Source: Limisphaerales bacterium (lineage in GTDB: Bacteria; Verrucomicrobiota; Verrucomicrobiia; Limisphaerales; UBA11358). From it: 5,956 nucleotides of DNA. Below are positions 1 to 5,774 of this stretch, one piece after another. Position numbers and translations under genes: made by a program. Location: the NCBI GenBank assembly GCA_003455565.1, contig DMQW01000365.1, positions 321 through 6,276 of the forward strand, given 5' to 3'. The notes beneath the pieces are model-generated. The model did not search any database. It worked only from the letters and a program-made list of their open reading frames with translations, and had not been told where the DNA came from. Every line of letters starts with the position of its first letter. Position 1 is the stretch's first letter.

Positions 1-6
1 ACTGAA

Positions 7-22
7 GCGGCGTGAACGCCGC
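7..22. repeat. Perfect GC-rich hairpin with TGAA loop
   Basis: Six bases, GCGGCG (7-12), pair perfectly with CGCCGC (17-22) around a TGAA tetraloop. No T-run follows on either side, so a simple intrinsic terminator is unlikely. It lies upstream of the PAP2 gene, in sequence with no supported coding. It may belong to a short dispersed palindromic repeat family or be the 3' end of an upstream transcription unit outside the window. The palindrome is directly visible; its role is unknown. Confidence 0.45.
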
Positions 23-103
23 GCTCCAATCCATCCGCTAATTCTCGCGGACACTAGCGATTTGGATTTTTATTTGCAAGCGCAACGCGCTAAAGTGGCC
101 GCG

Positions 104-754
104 ATGACGAATCATTTCAACCGCCGCTTCTGGCTCTGGCTGCTGGCCGGCGTGGCTGTCGTCGCGGCGATGTTCCCGCTAGACGACACCGTGGACGGCG
201 CGCTGGTTGCTGCCAATCCATCCTCGCTGCATGATGTGGCGTGGTGGTTTTCAAAAATTGGTGAAGGCTGGGTGGTCGGCATCGGCGGAATTCTGCTCGC
301 CGTATTTTTTGTGTGGCGGAAAAAACCGGTCATCGCCGCGAACATTTTTTTTGTCGCGCTCACCTCAGAAATCGCCGGACTCGTGGCCACGATTTTTCGC
401 GTGCTGATTGGCCGCACGCGCCCGACCGCGCCGTTGCCACAGGGATTTTACGGCGTGTGGCACGACGGCCATTGGCTCATCGGCAAGTATCAATTCAGTT
501 CGTTTCCCTCCGGCCACTCGGCGTCGGCGGTCGGGCTGGTGGCGGCGGCGTGGCTGGTGAATCGCGGCTGGGGCGCGGCGACGGCGGTCTACGCGCTTGC
601 CGTCATGTGGTCGCGGATTGCGCTGAATTGCCACCATCTTTCGGACGTCGTGGCTTCAACCGTCTTGAGCATCTGGTTTGCCGTGCTGTTCAGAAAATAT
701 TTTGCGCCGCTGAATGAAAAACTTTTCAGGCGGCTGGCCGGGCGCGCAAAATAA
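104..754 (+). CDS. PAP2-family membrane phosphatase (lipid phosphate / undecaprenyl-diphosphate phosphatase-like)
   Basis: Integral membrane phosphatase of the type-2 phosphatidic acid phosphatase superfamily, which removes phosphate from lipid phosphates such as undecaprenyl diphosphate or phosphatidylglycerol phosphate through a phospho-histidine intermediate. All three signature motifs are present (numbering from the ATG at 104, 216 residues): R99-x6-R106-P107 (usual form K-x6-RP), P135-S-G-H138, and S170-R171-x5-H177-x3-D181. H138 and H177 would be the catalytic histidines. About six hydrophobic segments are seen near residues 9-24, 55-71, 76-98, 140-152, 157-174 and 181-196, as expected for the family. 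The ATG at 104 is preferred because the first membrane segment follows shortly after. An in-frame TTG at 62 would add 14 residues, and neither start has a clear ribosome binding site. The gene converges on the M24 peptidase gene, with 3 nt between stop codons. The precise substrate cannot be told from sequence. Confidence 0.92.
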   Translation: MTNHFNRRFWLWLLAGVAVVAAMFPLDDTVDGALVAANPSSLHDVAWWFSKIGEGWVVGIGGILLAVFFVWRKKPVIAANIFFVALTSEIAGLVATIFRVLIGRTRPTAPLPQGFYGVWHDGHWLIGKYQFSSFPSGHSASAVGLVAAAWLVNRGWGAATAVYALAVMWSRIALNCHHLSDVVASTVLSIWFAVLFRKYFAPLNEKLFRRLAGRAK

Positions 755-757
755 ATT

Positions 758-1891
758 TTACAGCTCCAGCACCTTCTCAAACCGCGTCAGGTTCCGCGCA
801 CCGGTTTTGGTGACCAACGCCACGTCTTCAAGCCGCACCCCGCCGATTTCCGGATAATAAAGTCCCGGCTCCACGGTGACGACCTGGCCGGTTTTCAATT
901 GACCGATGGACATGCTGCCCATGCGCGGCGATTCGTGGATTTCCAGTCCGAGTCCGTGGCCGGTGCCGTGGAAAAATCCCCGCATCCGGCCATTGTGCTT
1001 GCCGGTGGCAAAACCCTGCTGCTCAAAACAAACCTGCACCGCGTTGTGAATGGCGCTGGTGGACGCGCCGCTCCGGATTTTTTGGAACGCAATCTTCTGG
1101 CCGCGTTTGACGGTGTCGTAAAGTTTCTGGACGGCGGCGCTGGCGCGGCCCCGGACGACGGTGCGCGTGATATCGCCGAAGTAGCCGGTCGCGTGCGAGC
1201 GCGGAAAAATATCAATGATGACCGGCTCGTGCGCGTGGAGCGGGCCGTGACCGCGTTCGTGCGGGTCGCAGCCCTGCCGCCCGCCGGCAACGATGGTGTT
1301 GGCCGCGAGTCCGCCGGCCTGCAGGACGGCGGTGTCAATCACGGCGCGCAGCCGCTCGGAGGTCAGCGGCGCGTTCCGATAGACCAGTTTTTTGCCCCGG
1401 ACGATTTTGGAATTGCGCAGCGCGAGCATCGCCTCCGCCATGCCGACCTCGGCCATCATCAGCGCGGCGGAAATTTTTTTGACCTCGCCAGCCAGTTTGA
1501 TTTCACGTTCCGCAAAAAAAGTTCTGCGGCGCGGCGTGGCCGTCACGCCGAGTTTTTTCAACTCCAGCGCGAGGCCGAGGGGAAAATTGTCCGGCACGGT
1601 GACGCGGCGGATTTTCTTTTCGCGCAAGATTTCGCCGATGACATCCGCCGTGCGCGGGTGTTTGACGCCGTGCGCCCGAAGTTTTTTCTGGTGGTCGGAA
1701 AGAGAAATCACCTGGCAATGCGGGGCCTGCACGCGGGCGCGGTCAATTTCCAGGTCGCTCATCACCAGCAGCGCGCGGCCCCGGATGTTGAGATAAGCAA
1801 ACGGGTCGGGCACGAACAGGCCGGTGGCGTAAAGCATGTTCGCGTCATGCTCGCTGTCGGTAAAGATGAGCAAAGTTTCAGGACGTTTCAT
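758..1891 (-). CDS. M24 family metallopeptidase, Xaa-Pro aminopeptidase/dipeptidase type
   Basis: Cytosolic two-metal peptidase of family M24 that probably cleaves Xaa-Pro bonds in peptides. The 377-residue protein has an N-terminal creatinase-like domain (about 1-125) and a C-terminal pita-bread catalytic domain (about 140-377). All five expected metal ligands are visible: D227 (IIDIF), D240 (GDITRT), H312 (GTGHGLG), E341 (VEPGLYY) and E355 (RLEDV). H319 in the EIHE segment matches the second conserved active-site histidine. No signal peptide is seen. The length is close to that of short PepQ/YpdF-like enzymes. A His/Gly-rich stretch (about 203-221, four histidines) stands just before D227 and looks longer than in typical members. 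The gene is the last of the minus-strand run and starts 103 nt after upp ends, with a repeat-rich gap between. No Shine-Dalgarno sequence precedes the ATG. Choice between aminopeptidase P, prolidase or another M24 activity is uncertain. Confidence 0.93.
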   Translation of the reverse strand: MKRPETLLIFTDSEHDANMLYATGLFVPDPFAYLNIRGRALLVMSDLEIDRARVQAPHCQVISLSDHQKKLRAHGVKHPRTADVIGEILREKKIRRVTVPDNFPLGLALELKKLGVTATPRRRTFFAEREIKLAGEVKKISAALMMAEVGMAEAMLALRNSKIVRGKKLVYRNAPLTSERLRAVIDTAVLQAGGLAANTIVAGGRQGCDPHERGHGPLHAHEPVIIDIFPRSHATGYFGDITRTVVRGRASAAVQKLYDTVKRGQKIAFQKIRSGASTSAIHNAVQVCFEQQGFATGKHNGRMRGFFHGTGHGLGLEIHESPRMGSMSIGQLKTGQVVTVEPGLYYPEIGGVRLEDVALVTKTGARNLTRFEKVLEL

Positions 1892-1899
1892 TTTATGGC

Positions 1900-1989
1900 A
1901 TCCGCAGATTATGCAGATTAAATTTACGGTTTCTCAACTTTCAGAAAAAATGTTTGGTTGAATCTGCGTCAATCTGCGAAATCTGCGGA
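1900..1989. repeat. Inverted array of AATCTGCG units, phased at 9-10 bp
   Basis: The gap between upp and the M24 gene holds five copies of an AATCTGCG-like octamer. Three read on the plus strand, at 1961-1968, 1971-1978 and 1980-1988. Two read on the minus strand, at 1903-1910 and 1912-1919. Repeats within an arm are 9-10 bp apart, about one helical turn. Segment 1901-1919 is complementary to 1971-1989 at 17 of 19 positions, so the transcript could fold into a long hairpin with a loop of about 51 nt. The right arm starts 5 nt after the upp stop and the left arm ends 8 nt before the M24 ATG. It could attenuate read-through, stabilise the upp mRNA end, bind a protein, or be one copy of a dispersed repeat. 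Confidence 0.6.
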
Positions 1990-1994
1990 CAGAT

Positions 1995-2618
1995 TCAAGT
2001 TCCAAAAAGCCGGTCGCCAGCGTCACCGAGGCCGGGCAGGATGTAACCTTTTTCATTTAATTTTTTGTCCACCGCCGCCGTGAAAATCGGCACGCGCGGA
2101 TGTTTTTTTTGCACCGCGCGGATGCCTTCGGGCGCGGCGACGAGGTTCACGACGCGGAGATGTTTTGCGCCCTGCTCCACCAGCAGATCCAGCGCGGCGA
2201 TGGAACTGCCGCCGGTCGCGAGCATCGGGTCAATCAAGATGACTTCAAAGTTGCCGAGATTTTTGGGCAGGCTTTGGTGGTAAAACATCGCGCGCAACGT
2301 CGTCTCTTCGCGTTTGAGGCCGATGAAGCCGACGCGGGCGTGCGGGATGAGTTCGAGAATCGGATTCAACATGCCCAGCCCGGCGCGCAGCACGGGCACG
2401 AGGGCGATTTCGCGTTCGAGTTGAAAGCCGGGCGCGGGCGCGAGCGGCGTGCGGACGGAAATTTTTTTGACGCCGAGCGACCGCGTCGCCTCGTAGATCA
2501 TCAGCGACGCAATTTCGCCGAGCAGCCGTCGGAATTCCTGCTGCTCCGTCCGGTGGTCGCGCAGCCGCGCGAGGTTGTGCTGCACCAGCGGATGCGTGAT
2601 GACCGTGACGTTTTTCAT
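1995..2618 (-). CDS. upp: Uracil phosphoribosyltransferase
   Basis: Converts uracil and PRPP to UMP and pyrophosphate in the pyrimidine salvage pathway, in the cytosol. The 207-residue protein matches the family's usual length of about 208. The type I phosphoribosyltransferase PRPP loop is at 130-138 (DPMLATGGS). The conserved LRAGLGM segment is at 77-83. The C-terminal uracil-binding signature lies at 191-207 (GYILPGLGDAGDRLFGT). The segment VAAPEG at 160-165 is also as in E. coli Upp. The ATG at 2618 is fixed by the conserved N-terminus and lies 1 nt after the sppA stop (TAA-A-ATG), so translation is probably coupled to sppA. A weak purine stretch (GGAAAA, minus strand, near 2624-2629) sits inside the sppA end and is the only ribosome-binding-like sequence. 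No uracil permease gene is adjacent in the window, which differs from the upp-uraA arrangement of enterobacteria. Confidence 0.97.
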   Translation of the reverse strand: MKNVTVITHPLVQHNLARLRDHRTEQQEFRRLLGEIASLMIYEATRSLGVKKISVRTPLAPAPGFQLEREIALVPVLRAGLGMLNPILELIPHARVGFIGLKREETTLRAMFYHQSLPKNLGNFEVILIDPMLATGGSSIAALDLLVEQGAKHLRVVNLVAAPEGIRAVQKKHPRVPIFTAAVDKKLNEKGYILPGLGDAGDRLFGT

Positions 2619-2619
2619 T

Positions 2620-3798
2620 TTAATTTTCCGGCATCTGCCACAGGAAATACATGCCGCCGGCGCGCAACTTCGGAATGTCCAGGCCGAGATCCAGCTTGAT
2701 GTCGTGCGCCTGGCCGCTCTGACCGAACATCGAGAGAAAATTCGCGAGGTCGTAACGCTCGCGGTATTCGATCAGAGTGGCACCGTGGATATGCGCGATG
2801 CTTTCGGCTTTTTTCACCGCGTCATCAAAATCGCCGAGCTGGTCAACGAAGCCGATTTCCAACGCACGTTTGCCGGAAACCACGCGGCCATCAGCGAAAT
2901 CCGCCCAGTTGTCGGCGAGCGGCCTGCCTTCTTTTTTATTCAAGACATGCGCATCGGAACGGCCGATGCCAACGACGTTTGTGAATTTTCCGTAAGTTTC
3001 ATCAATCAGCGCCTGCACCAGCACGTGCTCCTCGGCGGGAATTTCATTCGTGCTGCGGTCGGGGCTCAGCATGTCCTTGAACTTGCCGCTCTTGTAAGTC
3101 ATCGGCGCAACGCCGACCTTGTCCATCAAGCCGCGATAATTCCAGCCGTGCATGATCACGCCGATGCTGCCGGTGAGCGTCAGTTCGTTCGCCACAATCC
3201 AGCGGCACGGCGCGGCAATATAATAACCGCCCGACGCCGCGAGACTGCCCATGGAACAAATCACCGGCTTGCCTTTGCGACCGGGCTTGCCGTGTTCGGC
3301 GGGATCGCTCGTCTGAAAATCCGCGATGGCCTTGTAAATCTCATCCGCCGCCATCACTTCGCCGCCGGGCGAATCTATCTTGAGAATCACGGCCTTGACA
3401 TGGTCATCATCGGCGGCGCGGTCAAGCTGCGCTTGGATGACGTCCACCATGTTGTTGCCCGCCACGTTCCCCATGTGGCTGGTGATGATGCCGTCCACGG
3501 TGATGACGGCGATTTTATTGCGCGAACCGTTGTCCTCGATGATGCCCTCATCCAGTTTCGGCCCGACCTGCCGCGCCGTGGCGGTCTGGAAACCCTGGCT
3601 AAAACCCAGCGCCCGCACGGCTATCTGCGTGAAATTTCCGAGCAGGCTGAACGCCAGCAGCACGATCAAAATAATCGCGGCAATCATCCAGCCGCGACCC
3701 TTGCGGGGCGGCGCGGCTGGCGGCGCGATGACCGGTGGCGGTGTCAAGGGTGGCGGCGGCGAACCGCCGGCGGGCGAAGAGAAAGTCGAGTTTTCCAT
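2620..3798 (-). CDS. sppA: Signal peptide peptidase SppA, S49 family, membrane-anchored
   Basis: Membrane-bound serine protease of family S49 that degrades cleaved signal peptides and other membrane-associated peptides, using a Ser-Lys dyad. The 392-residue protein has a Pro-rich, Gly-containing cytoplasmic N-terminus (1-32), a basic KGRG stop (33-36) and one membrane segment (about 37-56). The catalytic domain (about 95-330) faces the outside. S189 (in AASGGYY) is the expected nucleophile and K241 (in SGKFKD) the general base, by analogy with Bacillus subtilis SppA. The IDSPGG segment (141-146) and LTGSIGVIM (208-216) are family hallmarks. A single S49 domain makes this the short form, unlike the double-domain E. 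coli enzyme. Oddities are the Pro-rich head and a charged insert around 162-178. The C-terminal tail (about 345-392) has no recognised motif. The gene lies just ahead of upp, 1 nt away. The ATG at 3798 has no clear Shine-Dalgarno sequence. Confidence 0.95.
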   Translation of the reverse strand: MENSTFSSPAGGSPPPPLTPPPVIAPPAAPPRKGRGWMIAAIILIVLLAFSLLGNFTQIAVRALGFSQGFQTATARQVGPKLDEGIIEDNGSRNKIAVITVDGIITSHMGNVAGNNMVDVIQAQLDRAADDDHVKAVILKIDSPGGEVMAADEIYKAIADFQTSDPAEHGKPGRKGKPVICSMGSLAASGGYYIAAPCRWIVANELTLTGSIGVIMHGWNYRGLMDKVGVAPMTYKSGKFKDMLSPDRSTNEIPAEEHVLVQALIDETYGKFTNVVGIGRSDAHVLNKKEGRPLADNWADFADGRVVSGKRALEIGFVDQLGDFDDAVKKAESIAHIHGATLIEYRERYDLANFLSMFGQSGQAHDIKLDLGLDIPKLRAGGMYFLWQMPEN

Positions 3799-3850
3799 AA
3801 CGCGACGAAACTAACGCAAAGCCGGCAGCGCGGCAAGGCGGTTTGGGGTC

Positions 3851-3924
3851 TTAATCTTAATCGTCATCGTAATCGGCAGATGACAGAGATTGCGATTAAG
3901 ATTTAAAATTAGGATTACGATTTT
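3851..3924. repeat. Period-6 AATC/GATT repeat with nested inverted arms
   Basis: Between the AKR and sppA genes the sequence runs in hexamers: ttaatc, ttaatc, gtcatc, gtaatc from 3851 to 3874, then complementary-type units gattgc, gattaa, gattta from 3888 to 3905 and gattac, gatttt from 3913 to 3924. The arms 3853-3863 and 3893-3903 are perfectly complementary over 11 bp. An inner stem pairs 3863-3868 with 3879-3884. It is AT-rich against a GC-rich background and begins 5 nt from the AKR stop. It may be a copy of a dispersed intergenic repeat, or may act as an mRNA 3'-end structure for the AKR transcript. The pattern is seen directly; the function is inferred. Confidence 0.6.
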
Positions 3925-3928
3925 CTGC

Positions 3929-4912
3929 TTACCAATAATGATGCACCAGCGGCTTGATCTGGCCGTCGTAGATTGCGCGGATTTCCTTCATCGTCTTGGC
4001 GGATAACGGCGGCAAGTCGGACGCCGCAAGGTTTTCCGCGACCTGCCCCGGACGTTTCGCGCCGGGAATCGCACAGGTCACGGCGGGAAATTCCAGAATC
4101 CACCGCAACGCCATTTGCGCGAGCGATGCGCCCGGCGGCACGAGTTTTTTCAATTCCTTCACCGCGCCCAAAGCGGTTTCAAAGTCCACGCCGGAAAAAG
4201 TTTCGCCGCGATCAAACGCCTCGCCGTGCCGGTTGAACTGGCGATGATCGTCCGCCGCGAATTTGCTGTCGCGCGAAATTTTGCCAGACAACATCCCCGA
4301 CGCCAGCGGCACGCGCGCCAGGATACCGACCTTGCGTTTCTGCGCTTCGGCAAAAAACAATTCCGCCGGACGCTGCCGGAAAATGTTGAAGATGATCTGC
4401 ACGGTCTGGACGTTCGGAAATTCAATGGCCTTGAGCGCCTCCTCGACTTTTTCCACGCTCACGCCATAATGCCGAAGCTTGCCGGCTTTCACCAGGTCGT
4501 CGAGAATTTTAAAAACTTCCGGCGCGTAAAAAACTTCGGTGGCCGGGCAATGCAGTTGCAGCAGATCAATCGCGTCCGTCTCCAGATTTTTCAGACTGCG
4601 TTCGACGAACGACGTGAGATTCGCGCGGTTGTAGCCGGCGAGCGATTGCGTTGGCAGACGCCGTCCGGCTTTTGTGGCGATGTAAAAATTTTCCTTCCGC
4701 TCTTTTTTTAATTTGGCGAGCAGCCGTTCGCTGTGGCCGTCGCCGTAGACGTCCGCCGTGTCGAAAAAATTCACGCCGCCGTCGAGCGCGGCGTGGAGCG
4801 CGGCGATGGATTCGCGGTCGTCCACGTTGCCCCACGCGCCGCCGATGGCCCAGGTGCCAAAACTGATTTCAGAAACCTGCCAGCCGGTCCGTCCAAGTTC
4901 GCGGTAGTTCAT
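3929..4912 (-). CDS. Aldo/keto reductase
   Basis: NAD(P)H-dependent oxidoreductase of the aldo/keto reductase superfamily, a cytosolic TIM-barrel enzyme reducing aldehydes or ketones. The 327-residue length is typical. The catalytic tetrad is complete: D51 and Y56 (FFDTADVYGDG), K81 (IATKAG) and H121 (LLQLHCP). The C-terminal cofactor-binding segment AIPGAKRPGQ (281-290), with K286 and R287, fits binding of the NADP 2'-phosphate. The N-terminus YRELGRTG and SFGTWAIGG is family-typical and supports the ATG at 4912. The protein ends in an unusual aromatic tail, LVHHYW. It lies upstream of sppA on the same strand, 130 nt away across a structured repeat, so it may form its own transcript. The physiological substrate cannot be assigned; it resembles the AKR branch with general stress protein 69-like members rather than xylose or aldose reductases. 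Confidence 0.93.
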   Translation of the reverse strand: MNYRELGRTGWQVSEISFGTWAIGGAWGNVDDRESIAALHAALDGGVNFFDTADVYGDGHSERLLAKLKKERKENFYIATKAGRRLPTQSLAGYNRANLTSFVERSLKNLETDAIDLLQLHCPATEVFYAPEVFKILDDLVKAGKLRHYGVSVEKVEEALKAIEFPNVQTVQIIFNIFRQRPAELFFAEAQKRKVGILARVPLASGMLSGKISRDSKFAADDHRQFNRHGEAFDRGETFSGVDFETALGAVKELKKLVPPGASLAQMALRWILEFPAVTCAIPGAKRPGQVAENLAASDLPPLSAKTMKEIRAIYDGQIKPLVHHYW

Positions 4913-4918
4913 GCGCGC

Positions 4919-4960
4919 AGTTTAAACTAATTATTTTGGGACGCAAACCCGCATTGTAAA
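4919..4960 (-). promoter_or_regulatory. Possible promoter and palindrome upstream of the aldo/keto reductase
   Basis: On the minus strand, TTTACA (4960-4955) could be a -35 box and AATAAT (4935-4930) a -10 box, with a rather long 19-bp spacer. The start of transcription would fall near 4923, leaving a leader of only about 10 nt, in keeping with the lack of a ribosome binding site. A perfect 10-bp palindrome, AGTTTAAACT (4919-4928), covers the predicted start and could be an operator. This is a pattern match only. Confidence 0.25.
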
Positions 4961-5071
4961 ATCGGGCAATGTCTCATTTTAATCCTTGGTGTCGTTGCCT
5001 AAAATCAGGATTTGCCACCGTTTCGCCGGGGCAAAAACGGCCGGCCAGAAAACGGAATTTCATCTTCTGGA

Positions 5072-5099
5072 TTGAATTGGCGCGGCGATTCATTAGACT
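5072..5099 (+). promoter_or_regulatory. Possible promoter of tRNA-Pro
   Basis: TTGAAT (5072-5077) and TAGACT (5094-5099) resemble sigma-70 -35 and -10 boxes with a 16-bp spacer. The predicted start lies about 5 nt before the mature tRNA 5' end. Each box matches the consensus at four of six positions, so support is weak. Nothing else in 4913-5111 looks coding; an 8-bp palindrome GGCCGGCC (5039-5046) and small alternative stems (5011-5040) are the only other structures. Confidence 0.3.
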
Positions 5100-5111
5100 G
5101 CGGTCATGGTT

Positions 5112-5189
5112 CGGGGCGTAGCGTAGTCCGGCTAGCGCGCTTGCTTGGGGTGCAAGAGGTCGGGAGTTCAAATCTCCCCGCCCCGACCA
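5112..5189 (+). tRNA. tRNA-Pro (anticodon GGG), CCA encoded
   Basis: A complete cloverleaf can be drawn. The acceptor stem is 5112-5118 with 5179-5185 (seven perfect pairs, starting C1-G72 as in bacterial tRNA-Pro). The D-arm stem is 5121-5124 with 5135-5138. The anticodon stem is 5140-5144 with 5152-5156 around the loop TTGGGGT, giving anticodon GGG at 5147-5149. The T stem is 5162-5166 with 5174-5178 around TTCAAAT. The discriminator base is A (5186), followed by encoded CCA (5187-5189). It reads proline codons CCC and CCU. A run of five T follows at once and may help end transcription. Confidence 0.97.
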
Positions 5190-5257
5190 TTTTTCAAGGG
5201 AAATCCGATAATTATTGCATCTTCTACGCATTTATCCAACAGAGTTCAGGCAGCAAT

Positions 5258-5465
5258 TTATTGTTCCATGACGACGGCTGCGGAGCGGGCGGGGATTTGC
5301 AGTGTGCCCGATGTCGGCTGGGCATCAGGATGAACGGTGATTGCGATGGATTTTTCTCCCAGCGAAGAAGCGCGGGCAAACTGCGGCGATGCAGTCATCA
5401 GGTGCGTAAGGACTCACCAGTTCGAGCAGGCGGATGGTGCCGACAGGAGGCAACGTCAAACTCAT
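5258..5465 (-). pseudogene. Possible decayed C-terminal fragment, glycosidase-like tail
   Basis: Two adjoining minus-strand frames read like protein, but neither makes a whole gene. From 5465 one frame gives a segment with LTLPPVGTIRLLELV, ending at a stop at 5325-5327. The second frame, open from 5413 to the TAA at 5258-5260, ends with SGTLQIPARSAAVVMEQ. Alternating hydrophobic residues and a final 'VPxRS-x-x-V' type strand are common at the C-terminal beta-sandwich of secreted or GH13-type glycosidases (for example pullulanases). This suggests the 3' end of such a gene that lost its upstream part and took a frameshift. The similarity is from memory of such tails, not a search, and chance open frames are a real alternative. 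Confidence 0.3.
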
Positions 5466-5630
5466 GCCCGGACTCTAACTCAAACTGCCTGGCACGACAC
5501 CCCACTTGTATCGGCGTAGCCACCTTCATTTGAATCCGTTGCAAAAACTTTCGGAACACCCTCTACAAGCAGTTTCATAAATCCAAATCCAATCGTCGAA
5601 CCGTTGAGGCCAACAACTTGCGAGCTGAAT

Positions 5631-5650
5631 CAACCCCTATCAACCCCTAT
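5631..5650. repeat. Tandem 10-bp duplication caacccctat x2
   Basis: Two perfect, adjacent copies of CAACCCCTAT occupy 5631-5640 and 5641-5650, about 125 bp upstream of the secreted-protein start. The copies sit one helical turn apart, which would suit a paired protein-binding site, but polymerase slippage would give the same result. Confidence 0.55.
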
Positions 5651-5774
5651 GGAACCAGATCTAAAGTTAAAACGATACATGAAAAATGACGGTCTGTCCA
5701 TTCTCTTTCCGGTTTCGTTTGGCAGAATGAGCAGACCTACCCGAAATGTATCAGCAATAAGAACAATATTTTTT

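Larger units (their letters stand above)
5190..5774. other. Gene-poor stretch 3' of the tRNA
   Basis: This 585-nt stretch holds no intact gene that I can support. It contains a probable decayed coding remnant on the minus strand (about 5258-5465), a 49-codon open stretch on the minus strand (5627-5480) with no recognisable similarity, and a tandem 10-bp duplication (5631-5650). From about 5520 the GC content falls by eye compared with the left part of the window. On the plus strand one frame is open from 5520 into the secreted-protein gene. No second copy of the tRNA 3' end and no integrase gene are seen. Confidence 0.5.

Noticed and set aside
720..780. Bidirectional terminator between the convergent PAP2 and M24 genes
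   Set aside because: Only 3 nt separate the stops, and I find no convincing stem with T-runs. The AT-rich patch at 750-760 is too short.
899..1921. Plus-strand frame of 340 codons opposite the M24 peptidase gene
   Set aside because: It is the antisense shadow of a gene with all catalytic residues; its composition (Arg/Ala/Gly/His-rich) is typical of GC-rich antisense frames.
1900..1989. CRISPR-like array
   Set aside because: Units are only 8 bp with 1-2 bp between them and occur in both orientations, so there are no repeat-spacer units of CRISPR size and no cas genes.
2575..3906. Plus-strand frame of 443 codons opposite sppA
   Set aside because: It is longer than sppA itself, but the minus strand encodes a clear S49 protease with membrane anchor and Ser-Lys dyad. 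The plus-strand text has no domain.
4974..5231. Minus-strand reading frame containing RGDLNSRPLAPQASALAG
   Set aside because: This is a well-known false protein produced by translating the antisense strand of a tRNA-Pro gene. The cloverleaf at 5112-5189 fully explains the sequence.
5337..5519. Plus-strand 60-codon frame 3' of the tRNA
   Set aside because: It has no recognisable motif and overlaps the minus-strand remnant, which reads more like protein. Length is within chance for this GC content.
5012..5533. Plus-strand frame of 173 codons running through the tRNA (LLGVQEVGSSNLPAPT)
   Set aside because: It reads across the whole tRNA, and that peptide is another typical tRNA artefact. The rest has no protein-like features.
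5480..5627. Minus-strand 49-codon open stretch with an ATG at 5578 (MKLLVEGVPKVFATDS)
   Set aside because: It looks mildly protein-like, but it is short, lacks a ribosome binding site and shows no recognised similarity, so it is not called as a gene.
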